Part shown: positions 42,769 to 52,046 of the stretch, in pieces
Layout: each line of letters starts with the position of its first letter
Numbering within the stretch: the stretch's first letter is position 1
NCBI GenBank assembly: GCA_001898785.1
Contig: MKVE01000019.1
Location: 74,693-138,692 of the forward strand
Length of the DNA: 64,000 nucleotides
Source of the DNA: Chryseobacterium sp. 36-9
GTDB taxonomy: Bacteria; Bacteroidota; Bacteroidia; Flavobacteriales; Weeksellaceae
Reading direction: 5' to 3'
Program-made: the position numbers and the translations under genes
Notes under the pieces: model-generated
What the model saw: the letters and a program-made list of their open reading frames with translations, nothing else
What the model was told of the DNA's origin: nothing
Databases searched by the model: none

Positions 42769-45597
42769 ATGAAAGATAATCAGGACTTTATCGAAGTTTA
42801 CGGTGCAAGAGAGCATAACCTCAAGAATATATCCGTAAAAATTCCAAGAAACGAATTGGTTGTTATCACAGGGCTTTCCGGAAGTGGAAAATCCTCTTTG
42901 GCTTTTGATACAATTTTTGCCGAAGGACAACGCCGTTATATCGAAACGTTTTCGGCTTACGCAAGGCAGTTTTTGGGTGGATTGGAACGTCCGGATGTTG
43001 ATAAAATCGAAGGCTTGTCGCCGGTTATTGCCATCGAACAAAAAACGACGAACAAAAATCCACGTTCAACCGTTGGAACCATTACGGAGTTATATGACTT
43101 TCTGAGACTTTTGTTTGCAAGGGTTTCAGATGCTTATTCGTTATCGTCTGGGAAAAAGTTGGTAAGTTATACCGAAGAGCAAATTCTTGAAACGATCAAA
43201 GATAGCTTCAAAGGGAAAAAAGTGTATTTGCTGGCTCCGGTTGTGCGTTCCAGAAAAGGACATTACCACGAATTGTTCATTCATCTTTCCAAAAAAGGTT
43301 ATTCACAAGCCAGAATTGATGGTGTTTTACAAGACATCGAATATGATTTAAAGCTTGATCGTTACAAAACGCACGACATCGAAGTGGTGATTGACCGCTG
43401 GATTATAGGCGAAAATGCTTCTGAAGCCAGAATGTCAAAATCGCTGAAAACGGCTTTGGAAATGGGAGAAGGAATCATTGCGATTCAGGAAATGGGACAG
43501 GATGAAGTTCACTTTTTCAGTAAGAATCTGATGGATGATTCCACAGGAGATTCCTTAGCATTGCCTGAACCAAACACTTTTTCTTTCAACTCTCCGAAAG
43601 GTCATTGCGAGACTTGTAAGGGTCTTGGAACGATTAAAAAAGTCAATACGGACTATTTCGTCGAAAACGATAAATTGTCAATCAACCAAGGGGCATTGTT
43701 ACCTTTGGAACAGCTTAAATCCAACAAATGGATTTTATCTCAGATCAAATCTATTCTGGAAGTTTTTGATTTAGGTTTGACGACACCTTTCAAAGATATT
43801 CCGAAAGAAGCTTTGGAATATATCTATTACGGTTACAGCAGTGATATTACAAAAGAACTGAAACATGCCGGAATCTCAAAAAAAATCAAAATCAACTTCG
43901 AAGGTTTGGTCAAAATCCTTGAAGATATTGTTGAAGAAAGAGAAAACTATGATGCGGTTTTAGTGGAAAGAAATTTCACCACCGAAGAAACTTGCCCGAC
44001 CTGTAAAGGCGCACGTCTTCGTCAGGAAAGTCTGAGTTTCAAAATCGATGGGAAAAATATTGCGGAAGTCAACGGATTGTCTTTGCTCGATTTCAAAGAA
44101 TGGTTGGCGGAAGTCAAAGATAAATTCAGTGATAAAAATAAACTGATTGCGCACGAAATTCTAAAAGAAATCGAAACCAGATTACAATTCCTTTTAGATG
44201 TCGGTTTGGATTATCTGAGTCTCAGCAGAAGTTCTAGGACACTTTCCGGAGGAGAATCTCAGAGGATTCGTCTGGCAACTCAAATTGGTTCTCAATTGGT
44301 GAATGTTCTTTACATTTTGGATGAACCTTCAATTGGTCTTCATCAGCGTGATAACGAAAGATTGATTAAGTCTCTGAAAGAATTACGTGATATCGGAAAT
44401 TCGGTTTTGGTTGTGGAACACGACAAAGATATGATTAGTGAAGCTGATCACGTTTTGGATATTGGTCCGAAAGCGGGAAAATTCGGTGGAGAAATCCTTT
44501 GGCAGGGCAATCCGAAAGATATTACCAAAGCCAACACAATCACAGCCGATTATATCACTGGAAAACGTAAAATCGAAATTCCTTCTGAGCGTAGAAAAGG
44601 AAACGGAAAATCGATAGTTCTGAAAGGTGCAACGGGAAATAACCTTAAAAATGTAACACTCGAAATTCCTCTTGGAAAATTGGTCGTTATTTCAGGGATT
44701 TCGGGAAGTGGAAAATCATCTTTGATTAACGGAACTTTATACCCGATTCTGAACCGTCATTTTTACCGCGCCATTCAGGAACCGTTACCTTATAAAAGTA
44801 TCGAAGGCATTGACAATATTGACAAGATCGTAGATGTTGACCAAAGTCCGATTGGAAGAACGCCACGTTCCAACCCGGCGACTTACACAGGAATGTTTAC
44901 CGATATCAGAAATCTTTTCGCTGAATTACCGGAAAGTAAAATCCGTGGTTACAAAGCGGGTCGGTTTTCTTTCAATGTCAAAGGCGGAAGATGCGAAACC
45001 TGTCAGGGAGGCGGTTTGAAAGTGATTGAAATGAATTTCCTTCCGGATGTTTATGTTCATTGCGAAACCTGCCATGGCAAACGCTTTAACCGCGAAACGC
45101 TGGAAGTCCGCTACAAAGGAAAATCAATTTCCGATGTTCTCGATATGACGATTAATGAAGCGGTAGAATTTTTCCAGCCGATTCCGAAAATATTTAACAA
45201 AGTCAAGACTTTGAAAGATGTTGGTTTGGGTTATATCACAATTGGCCAACAATCGACCACATTAAGTGGAGGTGAAGCACAGCGTGTGAAACTAGCAACT
45301 GAATTGTCGAAAAAACAGACAGGAAATACATTGTATATTTTAGATGAACCAACCACAGGACTACATTTCGAAGATGTGAAAATCCTGATGGAAGCGATTA
45401 CGCAATTGGTGGAATTAGGAAATTCATTCATCATTATCGAACATAATATGGATGTAATCAAGCTTGCTGACCATATTATCGATGTTGGACCGGAAGGCGG
45501 AAAGCACGGCGGACAAATTATTGCAGAAGGAACGCCGGAAGAAGTAATTAAATCTAAGAAGAGTTTGACGGCTAAATTTTTGAAGAAGGAATTGTAG
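42769..45597 (+). CDS. uvrA: Excinuclease ABC subunit A, 942 aa
   Basis: DNA-damage recognition ATPase of nucleotide excision repair. Two ABC modules are complete: Walker [16 protein letters not shown] and [14 protein letters not shown], signatures [12 protein letters not shown] and [12 protein letters not shown], Walker [12 protein letters not shown] and [11 protein letters not shown]. Zinc-finger cysteines occur in [16 protein letters not shown], and CETCQGGG ... CETCHGKRF. Length is that of canonical UvrA rather than the longer UvrA2 forms. Single gene with its own promoter. Confidence 0.97.
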   Translation: MKDNQDFIEVYGAREHNLKNISVKIPRNELVVITGLSGSGKSSLAFDTIFAEGQRRYIETFSAYARQFLGGLERPDVDKIEGLSPVIAIEQKTTNKNPRSTVGTITELYDFLRLLFARVSDAYSLSSGKKLVSYTEEQILETIKDSFKGKKVYLLAPVVRSRKGHYHELFIHLSKKGYSQARIDGVLQDIEYDLKLDRYKTHDIEVVIDRWIIGENASEARMSKSLKTALEMGEGIIAIQEMGQDEVHFFSKNLMDDSTGDSLALPEPNTFSFNSPKGHCETCKGLGTIKKVNTDYFVENDKLSINQGALLPLEQLKSNKWILSQIKSILEVFDLGLTTPFKDIPKEALEYIYYGYSSDITKELKHAGISKKIKINFEGLVKILEDIVEERENYDAVLVERNFTTEETCPTCKGARLRQESLSFKIDGKNIAEVNGLSLLDFKEWLAEVKDKFSDKNKLIAHEILKEIETRLQFLLDVGLDYLSLSRSSRTLSGGESQRIRLATQIGSQLVNVLYILDEPSIGLHQRDNERLIKSLKELRDIGNSVLVVEHDKDMISEADHVLDIGPKAGKFGGEILWQGNPKDITKANTITADYITGKRKIEIPSERRKGNGKSIVLKGATGNNLKNVTLEIPLGKLVVISGISGSGKSSLINGTLYPILNRHFYRAIQEPLPYKSIEGIDNIDKIVDVDQSPIGRTPRSNPATYTGMFTDIRNLFAELPESKIRGYKAGRFSFNVKGGRCETCQGGGLKVIEMNFLPDVYVHCETCHGKRFNRETLEVRYKGKSISDVLDMTINEAVEFFQPIPKIFNKVKTLKDVGLGYITIGQQSTTLSGGEAQRVKLATELSKKQTGNTLYILDEPTTGLHFEDVKILMEAITQLVELGNSFIIIEHNMDVIKLADHIIDVGPEGGKHGGQIIAEGTPEEVIKSKKSLTAKFLKKEL

Positions 45598-45635
45598 TTG
45601 GTATCAAATTTGTGATTCTGTATATAAAATCTGTT

Positions 45636-45830
45636 ATGAAATATATTAGAATTTATCTGGCGATAGTTGTCTTTTCTTTAAGTTTTATAGAATGTGCTGC
45701 GCCGCCACGACCTCCAAGACCACCGCATCCCTCAAACCGTTCGGCGCTCAAACCAATGCCACCCGGACAAGCCAAAAAAGTCTTTGGAACCAAATCTGCA
45801 AAACCTTTCGCTCCTGGACAAAACAAATAA
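45636..45830 (+). CDS. Small proline-rich putative lipoprotein, 64 aa
   Basis: The ATG at 45636 gives MKYIRIYLAIVVFSLSFIEC, a signal with a lipoprotein-like cysteine at residue 20, followed by AAPPRPPRPPHP and a basic C terminus PPGQAKKVFGTKSAKPFAPG. Similar short proteins are common in Chryseobacterium-type genomes with no proven role. The glutamate before the cysteine is unusual for a lipobox. A terminator follows 10 bases after the stop. Confidence 0.6.
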   Translation: MKYIRIYLAIVVFSLSFIECAAPPRPPRPPHPSNRSALKPMPPGQAKKVFGTKSAKPFAPGQNK

Positions 45831-45840
45831 ATAAACATCA

Positions 45841-45874
45841 AGGATTTTGAAATTTCAAAATCCTTTTTTCTTTT
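45841..45874 (+). terminator. Terminator after the proline-rich lipoprotein gene
   Basis: Perfect 12-bp palindrome (AGGATTTTGAAA and its reverse complement) followed by a T-run. Confidence 0.8.
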
Positions 45875-45934
45875 TTCAATATTAAATTTTCACTTTCAAT
45901 GTTAATTTAATATTAACTGAATATAAATTTTATG

Positions 45935-45942
45935 TAATTTTG
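45935..45942 (+). promoter_or_regulatory. -7 box TAATTTTG for the 131-aa secreted protein gene
   Basis: Exact TAnnTTTG match 40 bases before the ATG at 45983. Confidence 0.55.
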
Positions 45943-45982
45943 TCGTAACATTAGATAAGTAATAACTTAAAATCAATTGATT

Positions 45983-46378
45983 ATGAAAAAGAAAATGCTA
46001 GCGTTATCAATATTTTTGTTTGGATTTTTAGGAACGCTAAACTTAGTAAGAGCTCAAGCTACAGACAACAAAATACAGGAAGTTTTCATCAATTCCGGAG
46101 ACGGGTTCGGAGAGTTAAGGAAATTGTTGAAAGATAATTTCGATTTTACCAACCAGGATTATAAAGAAGGCGTGGTGAATTCCGATGTTAGGTTCAGTCT
46201 TTCAGAAGATGGAAAAATCACTAATGTTCACGCTAATGGTGACTGCAAAAACGTGAGCAAAGAAATCGAAAATGTGTTGTCACACCTTATCTACAAAGTA
46301 GATATGGAGAAACTGAGCCAGAAAATGGTAGCATCATCTTATGTAATGCCTGTGAGCGTTACGATAGATAACAGATAA
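45983..46378 (+). CDS. Small secreted protein with TonB-C-like domain, 131 aa
   Basis: Signal peptide (MLALSIFLFGFLGTLNLVRAQ), then a domain of about 110 residues. The stretch VVNSDVRFSLSEDGKITNVH followed by a cysteine and a helix (NVSKEIENVLSHLIYKV) resembles the strand pair of TonB C-terminal domains, but the match is loose. Function unknown. A terminator-like hairpin follows. Confidence 0.55.
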   Translation: MKKKMLALSIFLFGFLGTLNLVRAQATDNKIQEVFINSGDGFGELRKLLKDNFDFTNQDYKEGVVNSDVRFSLSEDGKITNVHANGDCKNVSKEIENVLSHLIYKVDMEKLSQKMVASSYVMPVSVTIDNR

Positions 46379-46406
46379 GAATTAAAAGTTTAAAATTGTT
46401 AGTGAA

Positions 46407-46437
46407 AAGTCATACATTTTGGTGTGTGGCTTTTTTT
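46407..46437 (+). terminator. Terminator after the 131-aa secreted protein gene
   Basis: Stem AGTCATACA / TGTGTGGCT (with G-U pairs), loop of 6 bases and a T7 run. Confidence 0.6.
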
Positions 46438-46463
46438 GTGGTGTAAATTTTATATCATAAACA

Positions 46464-46539
46464 CTTCGACTTCGCTCAGTGTGACAAATTTAATACTACA
46501 AATCTTACTAATACATTGTCAGGCTGAGCGGAGTCGAAG
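46464..46539. repeat. Inverted-repeat element of the TTCGACTTCGCTCAG type
   Basis: The 23-base left arm (46464-46486, CTTCGACTTCGCTCAG...) and right arm (46517-46539, ...CTGAGCGGAGTCGAAG) are near-perfect reverse complements around a 30-base loop. Fragments of the same sequence occur near 4480 and 22127. Confidence 0.75.
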
Positions 46540-46641
46540 CCTTTTCAAAAGAAATAATCTTTTCTCTATTTTCTTTCTTCTAATAAAGGGATTTTTCTAT
46601 ATTTATAAACCAACAAATTGAACAAAAGAAAACTCAGTTTT

Positions 46642-47340
46642 ATGATTGATAAAAGGGTTAAAAACGCTCAGGAAGCGGTAAAAGATATACAAAATGGAAT
46701 GACGATAATGCTTGGCGGATTCGGGCTTTGCGGGATTCCGGAGAATTGTATTTCAGAATTGGTAAAGAAAAATGTAAACAATCTGACTTGCATTTCCAAT
46801 AACGCAGGCGTTGATGATTTCGGTTTGGGATTATTATTACAGAAAAAACAAATCAAAAAAATGGTTTCTTCCTATGTTGGAGAAAATGCAGAATTCGAAC
46901 GTCAGATGTTATCCGGAGAATTGGAAGTGGAATTGACGCCACAAGGAACTTTGGCAGAAAAATGCAGAGCAGCACAAGCTGGGATTCCGGCATTTTATAC
47001 GCCGGCAGGTTACGGAACCGAAGTGGCGGAAGGTAAAGAAGTCAAAGATTTCAACGGGAAACCTCATATCTTGGAATACGCTTACAACGCTGAATTCTCC
47101 ATCATAAAAGCCTGGAAAGGCGACCACGCCGGAAATTTGATTTTCAAAGGTTCGGCTCGTAATTTTAATTTTCCAATGGCCGGAGCAGGAAAAATTACCA
47201 TTGCAGAAGTAGAAGAATTAGTAGAACCAGGACAACTAGACCCAAATGAAATCCATATTCCTGGAATTATGGTTCAAAGAATTTTCCAAGGAGAGAATTA
47301 TGAGAAGAGGATAGAGCAGAGGACGGTTAGAAAAAAATAA
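46642..47340 (+). CDS. scoA: 3-oxoacid CoA-transferase subunit A, 232 aa
   Basis: Alpha subunit of succinyl-CoA:3-ketoacid CoA-transferase, which activates acetoacetate. Family segments: [49 protein letters not shown] and [16 protein letters not shown]. The catalytic glutamate is on subunit B, whose gene is not next door but 3.1 kb away beyond two minus-strand genes. The ATG at 46642 is preferred to a TTG at 46618. A terminator follows directly. Confidence 0.93.
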   Translation: MIDKRVKNAQEAVKDIQNGMTIMLGGFGLCGIPENCISELVKKNVNNLTCISNNAGVDDFGLGLLLQKKQIKKMVSSYVGENAEFERQMLSGELEVELTPQGTLAEKCRAAQAGIPAFYTPAGYGTEVAEGKEVKDFNGKPHILEYAYNAEFSIIKAWKGDHAGNLIFKGSARNFNFPMAGAGKITIAEVEELVEPGQLDPNEIHIPGIMVQRIFQGENYEKRIEQRTVRKK

Positions 47341-47344
47341 AAGG

Positions 47345-47369
47345 CGCTGAAATTTTTCAGCGTTTTTTT
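47345..47369 (+). terminator. Terminator after scoA
   Basis: Stem CGCTGAAA / TTTCAGCG with a 2-base loop and a T7 run. Confidence 0.75.
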
Positions 47370-47380
47370 ATAATATTATT

Positions 47381-48520
47381 CTAATCTTCTTTCAATACTG
47401 TACTTATCAATCTTAGAGATGTAAAGTATTCAATTTCGTCTGTGATATTATTTTCCATATGTTCAAGTTCACTTAAAACCAAATTATTATTTTGACATTT
47501 ACTTTTTAGCATCCCTCCGAAAAATTCAAAGTCCAGCGAATTTCGTCTAGTTGCAATCTTACCAATTTCATAATGATAAGTTTCTTGATGCGGTCTAATA
47601 ATTTCTTCATTTTCATCTTTGTCTGGGTTTACAAATACAATCTCTATTTTGGGTATTGGTAAATTTGTAAAAGATTCCCTATCAATTACTTTTTTTTCAA
47701 AAATATCTTTAAATGAATTTCTCTTATCTTTTATGGAAGACCTAAGGTCATTGTAAAACTTTTCAATAAAATTTTGATAACGTATGTGCTCATTTCTACG
47801 TTTGTAAATTTTACTTAGTGATACTTTATCATAAACATAATCAGATTTGAAAATATCTTCAAAATAAAGTTCTGCAACTTTTAAAACAGTTTCGAAATCG
47901 TGTCTGTCTATTACATTTTCAAGTTTGTCAAGCTCTAATAAATACTCTTCTAATATTGATTTAAGTTTCGAAAGCATTTTATCAAAATATTTTTCGAGAA
48001 AGTCAAAGTGTCTTTCTTGAATTTCTGTAATTTTAAATGTTTTACTTTCAAATTTAAAATTATTGTCTTTATGATACCTTAGATACTGAATTTCGCCATC
48101 ATCTGCCTGATAACTAAAGAGTGTAGATGAAATTAAATTGTCTTCAAATTTTCTTATTGGGTGTCCAACAAGTTCATTACGTAGGTCTCTATTTATATAA
48201 TAGGTTGGGTCTTTTTTCAATTCTCCTTTATCAATGCCAGTTTTAAAAATTTCTAACATTTCTTGGATGAAATCTTGTTGAACATAAATAGCTTGTAAGA
48301 AACTGATTGTAAAAGAAAATTTATCGGTGTAATTTGTATTTTTAGGTTTATTAAATATAATTTCAAGAGTGTCTTTAAAGTATCCTAAAATATCACCAAA
48401 ATAGTTTGTCTTTACATCTTCATTAAACTTAATTTTGCTTGAACAGTATTTATATTTCCAAATAAAGTAATTCCATATGTCTGCAATTCTATCAAGCTTG
48501 TCATCAACTGTTGTTTTCAT
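47381..48520 (-). CDS. Uncharacterised protein with a HEPN-type RxxxxxH motif, 379 aa
   Basis: I do not recognise a named family. The protein is soluble and mostly helical. At residues 111-123 it reads RDLRNELVGHPIR, in which R114 and H120 form the R-N-x4-H pattern of HEPN ribonuclease domains; preceding FLQAIYVQQDFIQEML is the kind of helix that normally carries it. A second helical part (about 165-290) contains no motif. The gene is more AT-rich than its neighbours and starts 15 bases after the ABC exporter gene, so the two look cotranscribed. RNase activity is inference. Confidence 0.6.
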   Translation of the reverse strand: MKTTVDDKLDRIADIWNYFIWKYKYCSSKIKFNEDVKTNYFGDILGYFKDTLEIIFNKPKNTNYTDKFSFTISFLQAIYVQQDFIQEMLEIFKTGIDKGELKKDPTYYINRDLRNELVGHPIRKFEDNLISSTLFSYQADDGEIQYLRYHKDNNFKFESKTFKITEIQERHFDFLEKYFDKMLSKLKSILEEYLLELDKLENVIDRHDFETVLKVAELYFEDIFKSDYVYDKVSLSKIYKRRNEHIRYQNFIEKFYNDLRSSIKDKRNSFKDIFEKKVIDRESFTNLPIPKIEIVFVNPDKDENEEIIRPHQETYHYEIGKIATRRNSLDFEFFGGMLKSKCQNNNLVLSELEHMENNITDEIEYFTSLRLISTVLKED

Positions 48521-48535
48521 TGTTGTATGGTATCT

Positions 48536-50323
48536 TTAACTTTTCCTCTCCCCAATCTGCTGTCTCCACATTGCATAATACAAACCTTTTTCAGCAATCA
48601 GGTTTTCGTGAGAGCCGGTTTCTATGACTTGTCCGCGTTCCAGAACATAAATTCTGTCGGCGTGCATAATGGTGCTTAATCTGTGAGCAATCAGAACTGT
48701 AATTTGTTCTTTTTGCTGGGAGATATCTTTAATGGTTGAAGTGATTTCTTCTTCCGTAATACTATCCAAAGCAGAAGTGGCTTCGTCAAAAATCAAGAGA
48801 TGTGGTTTTCTGAGTAAAGCTCTTGCAATTGCGATTCTTTGTTTTTCGCCACCACTTAATTTCAGTCCACCTTCGCCAATAACTGTTTCGATGCCTTTCT
48901 CAGCGCGTTCCAATAACGATTTGGTGCTGGATTTTTTCAAAGCGAGTTGGATGTCTTCTTCGCTGGCATTTGGATTCACGAAAAGTAGATTTTCTTTGAT
49001 AGTTCCTGCAAAAAGCTGTGTGTCTTGTGTCACAAACCCAATTTGGTTTCTCAGTTCATCAAAGTCAAATTCTTTCCCGTTGATTTGATTATAGAAAATA
49101 TTACCTTCCTGAGGTCGATACAATCCAACGAGTAATTTTACCAATGTACTTTTTCCGGAACCACTCGGGCCAACAAACGCAATCGTTTCTCCATTTTTAA
49201 CATCAAATGAAATGTTATTCAAAGCTTTATATTGGGCCGACTGATGTTTGAAAGAAACGTGCTTGAATTCCAGCTCATTGATTGAACCGATTTGTTTTGG
49301 TGTATGCGGTTTTTCTTCAACTGACTTATTCATCAGATTGTCGAAGTTTCTCAATGACGCTTCGGCTTCTCTATAAGAAATGATTATATTTCCAATTTCC
49401 TGCATCGGACCAAAAATAAAGAATCCGTAAAACATCAATGACAGATATTGTCCAGGTGTAACAACATCCCGGAAAATTAAATATAAAAGTGTCAAAGTAA
49501 TCAACTGCTGAAGAAAATTGACCATTGTTCCCTGAATAAAACTCAATGAACGGATGCTTTTTACTTTCTTCAATTCTAGTCCAAGGATTTTGTAAGTATT
49601 GTTATTCAGACGGTTGATTTCCTGTTTGGTCAAACCTAAACTTTTTACAATTTCGATGTTTCTTAAACTTTCAGTGGTGCTTCCTGCCAGACTTGTAGTT
49701 TCGATAACAATCGTTTTCTGAATATTTTTGATTCTTTTACTTAAAAGATTCGTTACAAATGCAATCAGGAAAATCCCGACAATATAAACCGGCATTATCG
49801 ACCAATGTAGTCTGATTGCATAAACTGAAACGAAAATAATGCTTACCAGAATCCCAAAAAACACATTAATGAAATTAGTAATAAACTTCACCGAATCTTC
49901 TCTTACTTTAGTTAGAATCGACAACGTTTCGCCGCTTCTCTGGTCTTCGAATTCCTGATAAGGCAACGCCATAGAATGCTGCAAACCGTCCGTGAAAATA
50001 TTAGCCCCGAATTTCTGCGTAATGACATTAACGGCATAATCCTGAAACGCTTTTGCAATTCTGCTGACCATTGCGGTTCCAATCAGTAAACCTAAAAAGT
50101 AAAATGCACCGTGATAAATATCGGTTCCGTAAAGAAATTGATTCAGATTTCTGGGAATCAATTTTTCTTTATCGAAAAAGTGTGGATGCGTTACCAATTG
50201 GTCTAGGATATTTCCTGTAATTGCGGGCGCAAATAATGAAAATACCTGATTGATTGCGGCCAAAACCAGCGAGGCGATAATCAGCCATTTATGTGGTTTG
50301 AGGTAATGTAATAATGTTTTCAT
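48536..50323 (-). CDS. ABC exporter (fused permease and ATPase), 595 aa
   Basis: Half-transporter of the lipid/drug exporter class. Six membrane segments lie in residues about 15-310; the ATPase domain has Walker A VGPSGSGKSTLVKLL (about residue 385), the signature LSGGEKQRIAIARALL, Walker B HLLIFDEATSALDS and the H-loop VLIAHRLSTI. It probably works as a homodimer. Own -7 box; first gene of a unit with the HEPN-motif gene. It separates scoA from scoB on the opposite strand. Confidence 0.93.
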   Translation of the reverse strand: MKTLLHYLKPHKWLIIASLVLAAINQVFSLFAPAITGNILDQLVTHPHFFDKEKLIPRNLNQFLYGTDIYHGAFYFLGLLIGTAMVSRIAKAFQDYAVNVITQKFGANIFTDGLQHSMALPYQEFEDQRSGETLSILTKVREDSVKFITNFINVFFGILVSIIFVSVYAIRLHWSIMPVYIVGIFLIAFVTNLLSKRIKNIQKTIVIETTSLAGSTTESLRNIEIVKSLGLTKQEINRLNNNTYKILGLELKKVKSIRSLSFIQGTMVNFLQQLITLTLLYLIFRDVVTPGQYLSLMFYGFFIFGPMQEIGNIIISYREAEASLRNFDNLMNKSVEEKPHTPKQIGSINELEFKHVSFKHQSAQYKALNNISFDVKNGETIAFVGPSGSGKSTLVKLLVGLYRPQEGNIFYNQINGKEFDFDELRNQIGFVTQDTQLFAGTIKENLLFVNPNASEEDIQLALKKSSTKSLLERAEKGIETVIGEGGLKLSGGEKQRIAIARALLRKPHLLIFDEATSALDSITEEEITSTIKDISQQKEQITVLIAHRLSTIMHADRIYVLERGQVIETGSHENLIAEKGLYYAMWRQQIGERKS

Positions 50324-50335
50324 AAATTAGAATTG

Positions 50336-50343
50336 CAAATTTA
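50336..50343 (-). promoter_or_regulatory. -7 box TAAATTTG for the ABC exporter gene
   Basis: Exact TAnnTTTG match on the minus strand, 12 bases before the start codon. Confidence 0.55.
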
Positions 50344-50441
50344 CTGATATAAATCTGATTGTTTTATTAATATTTACTGTGACGGAAAAAGCATTTTTCT
50401 ATAACGTGAAATATTGATATATTGCGGTATAAGATTTTACT

Positions 50442-51095
50442 ATGCTGACAAAAGAACAAATCGCAAAACGCATATCAAAAGAAGTGAAAGACGGGATGTA
50501 TGTCAATCTTGGAATCGGGATTCCGACCTTGGTTGCAAACTATGTTCCGGAGGATATTTCGGTGGAATTCCAGAGTGAAAATGGCGTTTTGGGAATGGGG
50601 CCATTTCCTTTCGAAGGCGAAGAAGATGCAGACTTGATTAATGCAGGTAAGCAGACCATAACAATTCTCCCCGGCGGTTCTTTTTTTGATTCGGCTTTCA
50701 GTTTTGGGATGATTAGAAGTCAAAAAGTGGATTTGACAATTTTGGGCGCAATGGAAGTTTCTGAAAACGGTGATATTGCCAATTGGAAAATTCCCGGAAA
50801 AATGGTAAAAGGAATGGGCGGCGCAATGGATTTGGTTGCATCGGCTGAAAATATCATTGTGGCGATGATGCACGTCAACAAAGCCGGTGAATCCAAAATT
50901 CTCAAAAAATGTACTTTGCCTCTAACAGGAGTGAATTGTGTCAAAAAGGTAGTCACAGAATTAGCCGTTATGGAAATTACAGATAAAGGCTTCAAACTTT
51001 TGGAAAGAGCGCCTGGGATTTCAGTAGAAGAAATTGTAAAAGCTACAGAAGCAGATTTGATTATTGAAGGAGAAATTCCTGAGATGAAGTTTTAA
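50442..51095 (+). CDS. scoB: 3-oxoacid CoA-transferase subunit B, 217 aa
   Basis: Beta subunit of the CoA-transferase. The catalytic glutamate is in FQSENGVLGMGP (about residue 46), and VNLGIGIPTLVANYVP and GAMDLV are further family blocks. It needs subunit A (46642-47340) to be active; the genes share orientation but are 3.1 kb apart and separated by a terminator and two minus-strand genes, so they must be transcribed independently. Confidence 0.94.
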   Translation: MLTKEQIAKRISKEVKDGMYVNLGIGIPTLVANYVPEDISVEFQSENGVLGMGPFPFEGEEDADLINAGKQTITILPGGSFFDSAFSFGMIRSQKVDLTILGAMEVSENGDIANWKIPGKMVKGMGGAMDLVASAENIIVAMMHVNKAGESKILKKCTLPLTGVNCVKKVVTELAVMEITDKGFKLLERAPGISVEEIVKATEADLIIEGEIPEMKF

Positions 51096-51126
51096 CTAAT
51101 TAAGAATGAATAATTAATAATGAAAA

Positions 51127-51155
51127 AATCCGCAATATCATTTGCGGATTTTTTA
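51127..51155. terminator. Terminator between scoB and the DUF4197 gene
   Basis: Perfect 9-bp stem AATCCGCAA / TTGCGGATT with a T-run on the plus side and an A-run on the other. Confidence 0.8.
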
Positions 51156-51178
51156 TGTCTAATTTCTAACTTCTAGAA

Positions 51179-51979
51179 TTACTTCTTAACCGCTCCAAAA
51201 ACTTTCTCTAAAAGAGAAGTCGTTCTCAGCGCAGAATTATTTCTAATTCCGGTTTCTTTTTCCGCTACCATTTTGAAAACGCCGTTGATAGTTTCGGTAG
51301 TTACATATTCATTCAAATCTGTGGTTACAGCCTGTCCTGTAAAAGTATTATATTTTGAAATGATGTTTTTCCAAACCGTGTCAGCGCCAACTTTTCCCAA
51401 GGAAGCCTGAACTTTGGGCTGAAAAGCTGTGAAAAGTTGACTTTGTGTTTTGGTCTGGAGATAATTGGTTGCTGCATTATCACTTCCAAGAAGAATATTT
51501 TTTGCATCTGTGATTGTCATTGATGTAATTGCATTAGCAAAAATAGGAGTAGCTTCTGTTACAGCATCTTCAGCAGCTCTGTTCAGTAATTTTACACCTT
51601 GGTCCGCCAAACTTCCCATTCCTAAACTTCTAAGCGTAGTTTCGATTTTTCTTAATTTCTCCGGCATTAGGATTTTTACTGCTTCATTTTTAAAGAAGCC
51701 ATCCGTAACACCCAATTTTTGTACGCCTTCTTTTACGCCGAGATTTAAGGCTTCTTTCAATCCAGAAGATATTTGGGTCGAAGTTAAGCTTCCAAGATTA
51801 ATGTTAGAATTGGTTGGTGTAGTTTGAGTTGGTTTAGTTGTAGTGGTTGAACTTTGTGTTTTTGGATTGCTCAAATCTATACCGGTTTTATCCTTTACTA
51901 CTTTAAAGATGTCACCAATCTGCGCTTGTGTAGAAATTGAAAATAATAATCCGACAGCAATTAAATAATTCTTTTTCAT
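51179..51979 (-). CDS. DUF4197-domain secreted protein, 266 aa
   Basis: A signal peptide (LIAVGLLFSISTQA) and a threonine-rich low-complexity stretch (about residues 42-60) precede a helical DUF4197 domain: SSGLKEALNLGVKEGVQKLG, LPE-like KILMPEKLRKIETTLRSLG and EYVTTETINGVFKMVAEKE. Members are conserved periplasmic proteins of unknown role. Own -7 box. Confidence 0.88.
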   Translation of the reverse strand: MKKNYLIAVGLLFSISTQAQIGDIFKVVKDKTGIDLSNPKTQSSTTTTKPTQTTPTNSNINLGSLTSTQISSGLKEALNLGVKEGVQKLGVTDGFFKNEAVKILMPEKLRKIETTLRSLGMGSLADQGVKLLNRAAEDAVTEATPIFANAITSMTITDAKNILLGSDNAATNYLQTKTQSQLFTAFQPKVQASLGKVGADTVWKNIISKYNTFTGQAVTTDLNEYVTTETINGVFKMVAEKETGIRNNSALRTTSLLEKVFGAVKK

Positions 51980-51994
51980 TAAATATATTTTTTA

Positions 51995-52002
51995 CAAAAT
52001 TA
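51995..52002 (-). promoter_or_regulatory. -7 box TAATTTTG for the DUF4197 gene
   Basis: Exact TAnnTTTG match on the minus strand, 15 bases before the start codon. Confidence 0.55.
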
Positions 52003-52046
52003 GATGATTAAATCTGAATGATGTTAAAATACCTTCATAAATAAAT

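Noticed and set aside
46424-46621. Small gene between the 131-aa secreted protein and scoA
   Set aside because: The frame lies over a terminator and the TTCGAC-type inverted repeat; codon content is not coding-like.
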